Shown here: in pieces, positions 1 through 5,495 of the stretch
Layout: each line of letters starts with the position of its first letter
Numbering within the stretch: position 1 is the first letter of the stretch
Assembly (NCBI GenBank): GCA_021820645.1
Contig: JAKADJ010000113.1
Span: forward strand, 1-7,160
Origin: Bacillota bacterium
Lineage (GTDB): Bacteria > Bacillota_E > Sulfobacillia > Sulfobacillales > Sulfobacillaceae
Direction of reading: 5' to 3'
Length of the DNA stretch: 7,160 nt
Made by a program: the position numbers and the translations under genes
The notes under the pieces: model-generated
The model's database searches: none
Told to the model about the DNA's origin: nothing
The model's input: only the letters and a program-made list of their open reading frames with translations

Positions 1-60
1 CCACAGGCAGAATCATGGTCTCGACCCAACCGTATTCTCTTAGTATACTTAACGGTATGA
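1..60 (+). CDS. 3' end of an upstream gene (partial, unidentified)
   Basis: Reading from base 1, the frame is open for 19 codons and ends at TGA 58-60. The tail reads ...SRPNRILLVYLTV, which has the look of a final beta-strand. It stops 19 bases before rodA, a spacing typical of an operon. In related Firmicutes the gene before rodA in this cluster is often minE or minD, and MinE proteins end in a hydrophobic strand. That is an argument from gene order only; the fragment is too short to recognise. A competing reading is the frame starting at base 3, which stays open to TGA 81-83 and would overlap the rodA GTG start as GTGA. The sequence alone does not decide between them. Confidence 0.4.
   Translation, partial: PQAESWSRPNRILLVYLTV
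21..49 (+). promoter_or_regulatory. candidate sigma-A promoter for rodA
   Basis: TCGACC (21-26, 4 of 6 matches to TTGACA) and TATACT (44-49, 5 of 6 matches to TATAAT) are separated by exactly 17 bases. Transcription would begin near base 56, giving a short leader of about 24 bases that carries the rodA ribosome-binding site. A transcript from here would lack the left arm of the inverted repeat, so the hairpin could not form. The promoter would lie inside the end of the upstream gene. Confidence 0.5.
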
Positions 61-62
61 CT

Positions 63-70
63 AGGGGAGG
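63..70 (+). promoter_or_regulatory. rodA ribosome-binding site
   Basis: AGGGGAGG lies 9 bases before the GTG at 80 and supports that codon as the rodA start. Its last two bases belong to the right arm of the 11-bp inverted repeat, so access by the ribosome may depend on whether that hairpin forms. Confidence 0.7.
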
Positions 71-79
71 GTCGAGACC

Positions 80-1261
80 GTGAATTCACGTCCGCTATGG
101 CGACAACTAGATTATGTAACATTGGCGTTGGTATACCTCATTGCCATTGCGAGCCTCGTCATTATTGATAGTTCGAGCGCTTCGACGGGGCTCTATTACA
201 TGAAACGCCAAATGATCTGGCTCATCCTGGGTACCATCGCCATGGCGGTGATGGTTTGGATACCCTACGAACGTTTTAAGAAACTAAGCCCTTACCTCTA
301 CTGGTTATCGATTCTGCTCTTAGGTTTGGTTATTGTACATGGACAAACTCGGCTGGGAGCCCAGCGTTGGATTGCGGTGGGGCCTTTTCAGTTGCAACCC
401 TCGGAGTTTGCCAAGATTGCGGTGGTCATCACCTTAGCCACCCATTTGGCTAAAAAATCTAGTCTCACCCGGTGGCGCGACCTTATTTCCCCATTTCTCC
501 ACGTGGCTCTGCCGATGCTGTTGATCTTAAAGCAGCCTGACCTCGGAACCGCGTTGGTCTTCGTCGCCATTATGGCTGGGATGCTGTTTATGGCCGGGGT
601 GCCGGTGTGGAAGCTGATTTTGATCTTTCCTGGGGGTTTTGCGTTTGTGGTGCTCTGGATCTATCTAGCGCTAACGGTGCATAGTGTACATATACCGTTG
701 CCGATGCATCATTACCAGCTGAACCGATTGCTTATTTTCTTGCATCCCAATAAAGATCCCCTCGGTAGTGGCTATAACGTCATTCAGTCGCGGATCGCGG
801 TAGGTCTTGGAGGCCTGTGGGGGCAGGGTCTCTTTGGCGCCCACGCCAACCAATTAAGCTTTTTGCCCGAGGCCTCTACCGACTTTATCTTTGCGGTCAT
901 TGCTGAAGAGCTGGGCTTTGTCGGATCAATGTCTCTCATCTTTGTGTACCTACTGCTATTGGCTCGAGGGACCTATATTGCCACCCAAGCCAAAGACCGA
1001 TTCGGCCTCCTACTGGCATCGGGAGTCGTCGCCATGTTTGCCTTTCACGTCTTCGAGAGCGCGGGCATGGTTTCAGGTATTATGCCGGTGGCAGGAGTCC
1101 CGCTACCCTTTATGAGCTATGGAGGCTCCGCCTTTTTGGCCGATTCGGCAGGGATCGGCATTCTACTCAACGTATATATGCGGAGAAAATTGGGCTCTTA
1201 TACTCAAAAGGCCCAGGCTGCCCCCGTGGTATACTCCAAGAAAGTTACTTCGCAGCAATAG
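80..1261 (+). CDS. rodA: RodA-type peptidoglycan glycosyltransferase (SEDS family)
   Basis: This integral membrane protein belongs to the RodA/FtsW/SpoVE (SEDS) family, whose members polymerise lipid II into glycan strands, RodA being the elongation member. The 393 residues are normal for the family and contain about ten hydrophobic spans. Recognisable family segments are GAQRWI (93-98) with QPSEFAKIA (106-114), KQPDLGTAL (151-159), the NVIQSRIAVG stretch (233-242), LPEASTDFIFAVIAEELG (262-279) and PVAGVPLPFMSYGGS (336-350). Asp268 in the TDFIF segment occupies the place of the aspartate considered essential in characterised RodA proteins. The GTG start at 80 has AGGGGAGG 9 bases upstream. 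FtsW or SpoVE cannot be excluded from motifs alone, but the neighbouring spoIVF and RNase G genes match the usual rodA locus. It is the first complete gene of a five-gene block, and the next gene starts 19 bases after its stop. Confidence 0.93.
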   Translation: MNSRPLWRQLDYVTLALVYLIAIASLVIIDSSSASTGLYYMKRQMIWLILGTIAMAVMVWIPYERFKKLSPYLYWLSILLLGLVIVHGQTRLGAQRWIAVGPFQLQPSEFAKIAVVITLATHLAKKSSLTRWRDLISPFLHVALPMLLILKQPDLGTALVFVAIMAGMLFMAGVPVWKLILIFPGGFAFVVLWIYLALTVHSVHIPLPMHHYQLNRLLIFLHPNKDPLGSGYNVIQSRIAVGLGGLWGQGLFGAHANQLSFLPEASTDFIFAVIAEELGFVGSMSLIFVYLLLLARGTYIATQAKDRFGLLLASGVVAMFAFHVFESAGMVSGIMPVAGVPLPFMSYGGSAFLADSAGIGILLNVYMRRKLGSYTQKAQAAPVVYSKKVTSQQ

Positions 1262-1264
1262 GAC

Positions 1265-1270
1265 GGGAGG
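1265..1270 (+). promoter_or_regulatory. ribosome-binding site of the PAP2 gene
   Basis: GGGAGG stands 10 bases before GTG 1281 and only 4 bases before an in-frame TTG at 1275. The spacing resembles that of rodA (9 bases) and favours GTG 1281. It also argues against an ATG at 1119, which lies deep inside rodA. Confidence 0.55.
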
Positions 1271-1280
1271 ATTTTTGGAC

Positions 1281-1892
1281 GTGCCCACGGGATTTCCCAT
1301 TACAGGATTTGATCAGCACTGGTTTACGATTGTCAATGGATGGACTGCAATTAGCCCGACTCTCAATGCAGTGGCGATAGTCCTCGCTAAATACGCACCC
1401 GAACTGTGGGCGCTAATTTTTCTCGCCTTATGGTTCTGGCCTCCCCTGAAGCAAAATCGGAGCCGCCGCGCCGTGGTGTATGCGACCGTGGCCGGGATTC
1501 TAGCTCTAGTGATTAGTCTGGCCTTGTCTCACTTTCTTCCCTATCGCCCACGTCCGTTTGTGTTTGAGCCGCATCGCGTTCACCAATTGGTTACTCATGC
1601 CCGGGATACCTCCTTTCCCAGTGACCACGCAGCCGGTAGCTTCGCATTTGCCATGGGGCTCTTTTATGCGCGTCGGAGGGATGGTTGGTGGGCAATCTTG
1701 TTCGCGGCCGCGATTAGCGTGGCCCGCGTATGGGTCGGCGTACACTGGCCGACTGACGTCATCGGGGGGGCCGTGATTGGGGTCATTGCCGGAGCCATCG
1801 TGCTAGGGCTTCGGGGCTGGCTCGAGGGGCTGGTGGAATGGCTCTTCCGTTTGTTCCGATTTCAGCCCGAGCGACGCTATTGGCGACGCTAA
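1281..1892 (+). CDS. PAP2-family membrane phosphatase, probable undecaprenyl-diphosphatase
   Basis: A 203-residue multi-span protein with the three signature blocks of the PAP2 (type 2 phosphatidic acid phosphatase) superfamily. Block 1 is the YRPRPF segment (89-93). Block 2 is PSDH (113-116), whose His116 would be a catalytic histidine. Block 3 is ARVWVGVHWPTD (148-159), with Arg149, His155 and Asp159. In the canonical block 1, K-x6-RP, the lysine position is His84 here. BcrC-like members dephosphorylate undecaprenyl pyrophosphate on the outer face of the membrane, which regenerates the lipid carrier for cell-wall synthesis. Sitting 19 bases after rodA supports this role, although a general lipid phosphatase is possible. 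The reading frame is open back to ATG 1119, but that would overlap rodA by 140 bases; GTG 1281, behind GGGAGG, is chosen, with TTG 1275 as the alternative. The C-terminal tail is rich in Arg and aromatic residues. Confidence 0.85.
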   Translation: MPTGFPITGFDQHWFTIVNGWTAISPTLNAVAIVLAKYAPELWALIFLALWFWPPLKQNRSRRAVVYATVAGILALVISLALSHFLPYRPRPFVFEPHRVHQLVTHARDTSFPSDHAAGSFAFAMGLFYARRRDGWWAILFAAAISVARVWVGVHWPTDVIGGAVIGVIAGAIVLGLRGWLEGLVEWLFRLFRFQPERRYWRR

Positions 1893-2554
1893 TGGTAGGG
1901 GCGCTGGCTACCCTCTCGCTGGTAAGCGGGCTTACCTATTTATGGAGAGGATACCGCCGTAATGAAGAGCGGCGCGTGATGGCGGGAATGATTGCCGAGA
2001 CTTTGCTGTTAGGATGTCTTGGGTGGTTGCTACCGGGGCTCCTGCCCTATGCGCTGGGTCTTCAAATGGGGTCTTTGGTTGGCCTCCTCTGGGTGTGGTC
2101 GGATAGAACTCAAGTGGGTGTATTGATCGGGGTCGCGGTTACGCTGGGAGTGTTGGCGCACCTCGGGGACTTTCTGACTCTCGCAATGATGCCAATTGGC
2201 GTGGCCATTCTAGTTTGGGGACGTTCGATAGGGATCCTATTGCCGGCATTTGAGCCGTCCGCGGCACGCGGCAAAATTCGCCCCTACCAGCACCACGCGT
2301 TGCTCTGTTACGGCGATCGGTGTCAATTGCGCGGAGCTGATTTGCTGTGGAACGCGATGCGTCATACGCCAGCCTGGAAGACCCTAGCAGGGGTCCGGGT
2401 GACGACCAGTGAATGTTTAGGATATTGTCGGCAGGGCCCAGTGATCTGGGTGGAGCCCGAAGGGCATCTCGAAACCGCGGTGCGGGTACGGGATCTTCCC
2501 CAATTCTTTGACAGACCGGAAAGATTCCAGGCATTCTCAAAGGACACGAGGTGA
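1838..2554 (+). CDS. multi-pass membrane protein with C-terminal thioredoxin-like [2Fe-2S] domain
   Basis: The protein has 238 residues from ATG 1838. Residues about 14-137 form four or five hydrophobic spans separated by short loops, with a basic loop at 37-47 (RGYRRNEERR). A soluble domain follows from about residue 150. It opens with a strand, HHALLCYGDRC, and contains Cys157-x4-Cys162 and, after 30 residues, Cys193-x3-Cys197 in SECLGYCRQGP. It then has the strand-rich tail PVIWVEPEGHLETAV. This is the pattern of thioredoxin-like [2Fe-2S] ferredoxins (NuoE-like spacing), so cluster binding and electron transfer or redox sensing at the membrane are likely; the partner is unknown. The start is uncertain. 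ATG 1838 has GAGGGG 8 bases upstream but overlaps the phosphatase gene by 55 bases. ATG 1892 shares a base with the upstream stop (TAATG), which suggests translational coupling, and would give 220 residues. The membrane region is not one I recognise. Confidence 0.82.
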   Translation: MALPFVPISARATLLATLMVGALATLSLVSGLTYLWRGYRRNEERRVMAGMIAETLLLGCLGWLLPGLLPYALGLQMGSLVGLLWVWSDRTQVGVLIGVAVTLGVLAHLGDFLTLAMMPIGVAILVWGRSIGILLPAFEPSAARGKIRPYQHHALLCYGDRCQLRGADLLWNAMRHTPAWKTLAGVRVTTSECLGYCRQGPVIWVEPEGHLETAVRVRDLPQFFDRPERFQAFSKDTR

Positions 2555-2555
2555 T
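2548..2555 (+). promoter_or_regulatory. strong ribosome-binding site overlapping the preceding stop codon
   Basis: GAGGTGAT is fully complementary to the anti-Shine-Dalgarno end of 16S rRNA. It contains the TGA stop (2552-2554) of the membrane-ferredoxin gene. The GTG at 2559 lies 7 bases after the GAGG core, which identifies the start of the small downstream gene and suggests coupled translation. Confidence 0.65.
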
Positions 2556-2558
2556 GGT

Positions 2559-2726
2559 GTGTCAGTGAGTAGTACCATCCTACTGTTGCTGGCTCTTGAC
2601 GGGGCGTTGTTGTTGGCGGTGTTTTTGATGTTCGTTCGCATCGAGCACCATTTAGACCGAATCGAGTCAAGACGGCGGACCAAAAGCACTACCAAGGCGC
2701 CACGGTCGGGATCTCGGGGGGACTAG
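2559..2726 (+). CDS. small single-span membrane protein of unknown function
   Basis: From GTG 2559 the product has 55 residues. Residues about 5-26 (STILLLLALDGALLLAVFLMF) form one hydrophobic segment with a central Asp-Gly. A short amphipathic stretch follows (RIEHHLDRIE) and then a very basic, Ser/Thr-rich tail (RRRTKSTTK, APRSGSRG). The positive-inside rule would place the tail in the cytoplasm. Support comes from the excellent ribosome-binding site overlapping the preceding stop, and from the stop at 2724-2726 lying 2 bases before the next start. The frame extends upstream to ATG 2508, but that lies inside the ferredoxin domain gene and has no matching ribosome-binding site. I do not recognise a family. 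It could be an accessory subunit of the membrane-ferredoxin protein or of the elongation machinery, by position only. Confidence 0.65.
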   Translation: MSVSSTILLLLALDGALLLAVFLMFVRIEHHLDRIESRRRTKSTTKAPRSGSRGD

Positions 2727-2728
2727 GT

Positions 2729-3517
2729 ATGGAACCCAGAAGTGTAGTGGTTACAGGTGCTACTGGCTTTATCGGAAGCGACTTAGTGCATCGCTTGTGG
2801 CAGGCGGGCCTAGGTGTGATTGGACTAACCCGCATCGTGGGCCAGGCTCCGCCGTTTTTACCCGTGCCGCTCGACCTCTTGGACGACACGGGGCCCCTGC
2901 CCGAGCGCCCGGCCGGAGACCTGATTGGGCTCATTCATCTGGCCGGACACGCCCCAGGCACCACCCAGGATCCGGCGCGACTTCACGAAATGGGAACAGC
3001 CCGGGCGGTGCAACTCGCCCGGCATTGGAACATTCCCAAGTTGGTTTTTCTCAGTGTCCAAGGTGCAGCCCTGAGTGCCCCCACTGCATTCCAACAAAGC
3101 AAATGGATGGCCGAGGAGATGGTGGCACATTGCGGCATACCATTGGTGATTTGAAGGCCTCATCTTGTCTTGGGCGTGGGATCCCGCACTTCAGAGCGAT
3201 TGGAACGATTGGGACGACTTCCTGATGCCACGGTTCGTCCAGTTCATCTGGCTGATGTGGGAGAAACGTTGATCCGAAGCCTTTGGCTAGACCGGGCTAA
3301 CGGCAAGCGCTACGAATTGGCCGGGCCGGAGCTGGTGTCGCTCGCGAGCTTGGCTAAAGACACCTCTCGACCCTTTATCCGCCGCCGCCGGCCAGTGGCG
3401 TCATCCGAGCTCGATGCCTGGGGCTTCCTGATCCCCCGGCAAAATCAGGCGGATGGGGCATGGGTATCCGATTTCGGGATTCTGCCAAGGCCGACCCAAC
3501 GAGCTAGGAACCCTTAG
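2729..3517 (+). pseudogene. NAD(P)-binding epimerase-like (NDUFA9-type atypical SDR), interrupted by an in-frame TGA
   Basis: The frame starts at ATG 2729, with a G run (2716-2721) 7 bases upstream, and would give 262 codons to TAG 3515-3517. TGA at 3152-3154 (codon 142) cuts it. The first part has the Rossmann motif TGATGFIG (Gly10, Gly13, Gly16), IHLAGHAPG (69-77), LVFLSVQGAA (105-114) and FQQSKWMAEE (121-130). There the usual catalytic Tyr of YxxxK is Phe121, as in atypical SDRs. After the stop, the same frame continues with RPHLVLGVGSR, then RPVHLADVGETL near codon 170 and YELAGPE. These are exactly the segments that follow in intact relatives, where the codon before RP usually encodes a hydrophobic residue. 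A single-base nonsense change (for example from TTA or TGG) or a sequencing error explains it. Restart at TTG 3170 lacks a good ribosome-binding site. The full-length form is a little short for the family. Substrate unknown. Confidence 0.75.
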
Positions 3518-3788
3518 GTGGCGATCCCGCGGGACCACGAGTCGCCTGCACCCAAAGCTCCTGTTTGCCTCCCAGGATCCCCAGTACGAACCCATAAATG
3601 GGAGCAAGCCACGGGTATCCATTCATAGACGGGACTCCAAAAGCAAACACGACGACCACCATGATGAGATAGCGTACCCACCTACGGCTTAAAAACAACG
3701 GCAGTTGCCAGACTTCAAAGAGGCGGCGTTGTGCAAACGCGCCTACAAACACGAACACCACAGCAATCGCTAAAGCAATCCAGGTCAC
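3504..3788 (-). CDS. small three-span membrane protein of unknown function
   Basis: The minus-strand frame starts at GTG (3788-3786) and encodes 94 residues. AGGGAG on that strand (plus-strand 3798-3803) lies 9 bases upstream. Hydrophobic segments at about 3-19, 37-53 and 60-73 are separated by basic loops such as QRRLFE and LSRRWVRY. A short polar, Pro/Gly-rich tail follows. The last 14 bases overlap the end of the convergent epimerase frame. I do not recognise a family. It is real rather than a shadow: no gene lies on the opposite strand across most of its length, it has a proper ribosome-binding site, and the hydrophobicity pattern is regular. It separates the rodA block from the spoIVF block. 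Confidence 0.68.
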   Translation of the reverse strand: MTWIALAIAVVFVFVGAFAQRRLFEVWQLPLFLSRRWVRYLIMVVVVFAFGVPSMNGYPWLAPIYGFVLGILGGKQELWVQATRGPAGSPPKGS

Positions 3789-3875
3789 GGTGAAGGGCTC
3801 CCTCTAGAGATTTTTTGCTTAGAACCGATTACAGCTTTTCTTCATCATACCCGATTTGATGGGGGAGAATCGAGC
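3789..3875. promoter_or_regulatory. divergent intergenic region with candidate promoters
   Basis: This 87-base gap must start transcription for both the minus-strand membrane protein and spoIVFA. On the minus strand TATGAT (plus 3849-3844) is a good -10 box, but no convincing -35 lies 16-18 bases beyond it. On the plus strand CATAC (3846-3850) resembles the start of a sigma-E -10 element, which would suit a mother-cell gene, but the matching -35 is poor. The two candidates overlap each other. GGGGGAG (3861-3867) is the spoIVFA ribosome-binding site. Confidence 0.35.
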
Positions 3876-4580
3876 ATGGTTTTGGATTCCTCACATACAT
3901 TGTGGGGAGGACAAGTCACACTCGGAGGCAGGACCGTGGACGACATGATCCCGCATCATTCATCTCCTACTCTGCTACCCATCCCTAAGAAGGCGACCCG
4001 GGCGAAGGGGAAATGGGCCATTGCGCTCGCTCTCTTGTTCTTGGTGATGGTGGCCCGACATCGGGGAGGGTGGCTTGCCAACCTGGCCCGCCACGACCTT
4101 AGAACTTGGTTGACGATGTCCACTAAAATCCCAACCATAGGAATCAGCGGTCGCGCGGCGTCCGCCGTGCCTCGAGGGGGACCCTCTACCACGCATGGAA
4201 CATCGTCATCACCGTTCGTGCCACCTGTCGCCCACGCCCGATTAATCCAGACCTTTGGGTGGATGTCGACCCACGGCACAGCCATCTTTCATTCCACAAT
4301 TCTCGTCGTCGGCGGTTCAAAGTCCACAGTCATCTGCGGATTTGCCGGTACCGTGCAGGCTAGCGGACCCCATCAGGTGAGTTTTTTAACACCCAATCAT
4401 AGTGTAATCACCTATTTGGATCTTGCCTCAGTGTCGGTGCGACCGGGTCAGCATGTGATACCGAAGAGCGTGGTCGGCCGCCTGGGTAAGAATGGGCATT
4501 TGGGTATTGCAATTACAGACCAAGGCCTTCCGATCAATCCTCTGGTCGCCGCATATTTCGGACCACGGGCATTTTCTTAA
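3876..4580 (+). CDS. spoIVFA: SpoIVFA-like sporulation protein (degenerate LytM/M23 domain)
   Basis: SpoIVFA holds the SpoIVFB protease in the outer forespore membrane and keeps it inactive together with BofA until a forespore signal arrives. The 234 residues contain a cytoplasmic-type N-terminus, one membrane span at about 47-60, a Ser/Thr/Pro-rich linker (about 85-118) and a domain at about 119-227 with a LytM/M23 outline. That domain has a QTFGWMSTHGTAIFHS stretch where zinc peptidases have the first His/Asp ligands, a glycine-rich VICGFAGTVQAS strand pair, and GHLGIAITDQGLPINP. The ligands look incomplete: no Asp follows His139 at the usual distance, and the HxH pair reads His208-Leu-Gly. 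An inactive structural domain is therefore expected, as in known SpoIVFA. The identity rests mainly on spoIVFB starting 3 bases later. ATG 3876 has GGGGGAG 8 bases upstream. GTG 3936 with GGAGG 7 bases upstream is an equally plausible start and would remove 20 residues. Confidence 0.75.
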   Translation: MVLDSSHTLWGGQVTLGGRTVDDMIPHHSSPTLLPIPKKATRAKGKWAIALALLFLVMVARHRGGWLANLARHDLRTWLTMSTKIPTIGISGRAASAVPRGGPSTTHGTSSSPFVPPVAHARLIQTFGWMSTHGTAIFHSTILVVGGSKSTVICGFAGTVQASGPHQVSFLTPNHSVITYLDLASVSVRPGQHVIPKSVVGRLGKNGHLGIAITDQGLPINPLVAAYFGPRAFS

Positions 4581-4583
4581 GCG

Positions 4584-5465
4584 ATGTCCGCGAACCAGCC
4601 GCGGTGGTGGCAAAAAGTCTCGGTTAACCCGGCTTTCCTTATTTTAGCCCTTTTTTACTGGTGGGCAGGGCACGGCATGACGATGCTCATTGCCCTGATT
4701 GCGGTGACGAGCCATGAACTGACTCACGCGGTGGTGGCCGAGGCCTACGGGCTAACCGTGAATCGGATCGAAATTTGGCCCTTCGGCGGCGTCGCCGAGA
4801 TACCGGGGCTGCACACCGAAGAACCCTATGTGGAATCTATGGTGGCGGTTGCCGGCCCGCTGCAGAATTTTCTCCTTGCGTTTGTTACTTGGGTGTCAGC
4901 ACGGTGGTTGCCGTTTGATCCTCGCTGGGTGCACGGCTTCATCGAAGCGAATCTCTTTATCGGGGCCATCAATCTTTTTCCGGTGGCACCTTTAGATGGG
5001 GGACACCTAGCCCGCAGTTATTGGGCACGACAAATTGGCTATCGTAAGGCCGAGGCGCGTGTGGGTCAAGCCGGACGCGGGTTGGCCTATGGGCTGCTCG
5101 CGATTACCGCAGGGTCTTTTCTCACTGGTCATCCCTTGATCAATCTGGGCCTATTTGCGGCATTTTTGTATTGGGGTGCATTACGCCAGGGAAACCAGTC
5201 GCTTTATCTCATCGTCCGCGACTTGGCGGTGCGCCCAGGCCAGTTTGCCAAGCGTCCGGTGTGGTTGGTGGAAGATTTCGCCGTGCGCCAGGATGCCCCG
5301 ATTCAGGACGTATTGAAGGTGATGCGACCCCAAAAGTATCATCGGATTGCCGTTCTTAACCAGGGGTTACAGTATCTGGGCACACTATATGAAGAGGAGC
5401 TTTTGGAAGCTTTAGTAGAGCGTGGGCCCGATACCCTAGTCGGCGAACTGCTAGTAGAACGTTGA
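4584..5465 (+). CDS. spoIVFB: SpoIVFB-like intramembrane metalloprotease (site-2 protease family, M50B) with CBS domain
   Basis: This zinc protease cleaves inside or near the membrane; in Bacillus it releases sigma-K from its pro-form in the mother cell. Of 293 residues, the first 200 form about six membrane spans. The zinc site is HELTH (His44, Glu45, His48) in SHELTHAVVAEAYG, and the third ligand is Asp138 in FPVAPLDGGH. Both sit one residue from the corresponding B. subtilis positions (43, 44, 47 and 137), which strongly supports the family. Residues about 225-290 resemble a single CBS domain (LKVMRPQKYHRIAVLNQGL), the nucleotide-sensing part that in SpoIVFB responds to ATP. The start ATG is 3 bases after the spoIVFA stop with only a weak ribosome-binding site, so translation is probably coupled. 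The stop TGA 5463-5465 forms part of the -35 box of the next promoter. The sigma-K gene is not in this window. Confidence 0.93.
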   Translation: MSANQPRWWQKVSVNPAFLILALFYWWAGHGMTMLIALIAVTSHELTHAVVAEAYGLTVNRIEIWPFGGVAEIPGLHTEEPYVESMVAVAGPLQNFLLAFVTWVSARWLPFDPRWVHGFIEANLFIGAINLFPVAPLDGGHLARSYWARQIGYRKAEARVGQAGRGLAYGLLAITAGSFLTGHPLINLGLFAAFLYWGALRQGNQSLYLIVRDLAVRPGQFAKRPVWLVEDFAVRQDAPIQDVLKVMRPQKYHRIAVLNQGLQYLGTLYEEELLEALVERGPDTLVGELLVER

Positions 5466-5489
5466 CGCATCTTAGCCCCGTGGTATGAT
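5462..5489 (+). promoter_or_regulatory. strong sigma-A-type promoter for the RNase E/G gene
   Basis: TTGACG (5462-5467, 5 of 6) and TATGAT (5484-5489, 5 of 6) are 16 bases apart. TGG directly before the -10 box supplies an extended -10 (TGn). The -35 box contains the spoIVFB stop codon. Transcription would begin near 5496. This lets the RNase gene be expressed in vegetative cells, independently of the sporulation genes before it. Confidence 0.75.
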
Positions 5490-5495
5490 ACAAGA

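Larger units (their letters stand above)
17..79. repeat. perfect 11-bp inverted repeat bracketing the rodA 5' region
   Basis: The left arm GGTCTCGACCC (17-27) and the right arm GGGTCGAGACC (69-79) are exact reverse complements, separated by 41 bases. The right arm ends on the base before the rodA GTG codon and includes the last two bases of its Shine-Dalgarno sequence. The left arm includes the candidate -35 box and lies inside the last codons of the upstream reading frame. As RNA, the arms could pair in a read-through transcript and hide the rodA start region. As DNA, they could be two half-sites about five helical turns apart. Both roles are inference. Confidence 0.6.

Noticed and set aside
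1119..1280. Upstream extension of the PAP2 reading frame to ATG 1119
   Set aside because: It would overlap rodA by over 140 bases; the real ribosome-binding site GGGAGG lies at 1265-1270 and the conserved protein begins after it.
1558..1776. Additional reading frames inside rodA, PAP2, ferredoxin, epimerase and RNase genes on both strands
   Set aside because: They lie within genes with clear conserved motifs, lack ribosome-binding sites, and have low-complexity or unrecognisable translations typical of shadow frames in GC-rich DNA.
2508..2537. Promoter with perfect TTGACA (2508-2513)
   Set aside because: The best -10 at allowed spacing, CATTCT (2532-2537), matches only three of six bases, and the site lies inside the ferredoxin domain gene.
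3170..3517. A separate 115-residue gene starting at TTG 3170
   Set aside because: It is in the same frame as the epimerase, continues its conserved segments, and has no proper ribosome-binding site, so it is the second half of the interrupted gene.
3518..3546. Stem-loop around the palindrome TCCCGCGGGA (3525-3534) as a bidirectional terminator between convergent genes
   Set aside because: The stem is strong, with outer GGCGA/TCGCC arms, but there is no T tract on either side and it lies within the coding end of the minus-strand gene.
3802..3816. CTCTAGAG palindrome followed by a T run, as a terminator
   Set aside because: The 8-base palindrome has no loop, so it cannot form an RNA hairpin, and it lies in the leader of divergent genes.
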